Shown piece by piece: positions 5,429 through 5,596 of a stretch of DNA of 5,596 bases. This stretch comes from Actinomycetota bacterium (GTDB lineage Bacteria; Actinomycetota; Thermoleophilia; Solirubrobacterales; 70-9): NCBI GenBank assembly GCA_018268695.1, contig JAFDWD010000759.1:1-5596 (forward strand), given 5' to 3'. The translations under genes were made by a program, and so were the position numbers. The notes below the pieces were generated by a model, which saw nothing but the letters and a program-made list of their open reading frames with translations, was not told the DNA's origin and did no database searches. Each line of letters opens with the position of its first letter. Position 1 is the first letter of the stretch.

Positions 5429-5596
5429 CTAACGCCGCAGAATGGTGTCGCCCGAGACCTGCTCGAGCAGTGGTTTGCCGCACTGCCAGCAGAAGGTGGC
5501 GCCGCTCGAGTGGGGGGCGCCGCAGGAGGGGCAGGAGCCGGCGGTGGCGGACTCCTCCATGCGGAGGATGCGTTCGACCTCGTTCAGTTCGGCGTC
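5429..5596 (-). CDS. Zinc-ribbon protein (C-terminal 55 residues)
   Basis: On the minus strand the frame is open from the window edge to a TAG at 5431-5429. The visible end contains a four-cysteine zinc ribbon: CPSCG at residues 22-26 of the visible part, then FCWQCG at 35-40, nine residues between the two knuckles. Such CPxCG/FCxxCG ribbons bind structural zinc. The preceding stretch (ELNEVERILRMEE) is charged and heptad-like and may end a coiled coil. The short tail after the ribbon ends in ILRR. The rest of the protein lies outside the window, so its role cannot be told. It faces pstB tail to tail across the hairpin-rich region and is unlikely to share its promoter. Confidence 0.72.
   Translation of the reverse strand, partial: DAELNEVERILRMEESATAGSCPSCGAPHSSGATFCWQCGKPLLEQVSGDTILRR

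Noticed and set aside
5016..5483. Minus-strand open frame of 155 codons through the hairpin region
   Set aside because: It overlaps the zinc-ribbon gene in another frame, crosses all the inverted repeats and is Arg/Pro/Ser-rich. Its middle part (PTNIRALWKRDETVDFVAEAS) is less biased, so it may be the translation of a dispersed repeat; a genome search would decide.

Overview
The window is very GC-rich, with strong G/C preference at third codon positions, overlapping start and stop codons, and PstS motifs close to those of mycobacterial PstS1. I infer a high-GC actinobacterium, possibly of the Thermoleophilia/Solirubrobacterales type. That placement comes from the look of the proteins and was not tested by a search.

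Layout: (1) 1-837, + strand: 3' part of a MerR-family regulator with a C-terminal cobalamin-binding-like module; its N-terminus lies outside the window. (2) 838-946: convergent gap with a clear intrinsic terminator serving the gene on the other strand. (3) 947-1969, - strand: pstS, the secreted phosphate-binding protein. (4) About 1970-2166: divergent control region with three GTGACA/GTAACA repeats at exact 11-bp spacing (a Pho-box-like array). Two near-identical 18-bp elements flank it, 63 bp apart. (5) 2167-4981, + strand: pstC, pstA and pstB, joined by 4-bp start/stop overlaps. (6) 4982-5428: 447 bp without a convincing gene, rich in long inverted repeats. (7) 5429-5596, - strand: 3' end of a zinc-ribbon protein gene that runs off the window.

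The core is a complete high-affinity phosphate ABC importer. PstS captures phosphate outside the membrane, PstC and PstA form the channel, and PstB hydrolyses ATP. The common pstSCAB order is broken here: pstS is transcribed away from pstCAB, has its own terminator, and shares one operator region with them. No phoU and no phoR/phoP-type two-component genes are visible.

The two parts most worth a second look are the symmetric pstS/pstC operator region and the structured convergent region after pstB. The latter holds a 21-bp perfect hairpin, a roughly 200-nt nested inverted-repeat structure and a third 20-bp hairpin. It could be a mobile repeat, a structured RNA or an elaborate bidirectional terminator.
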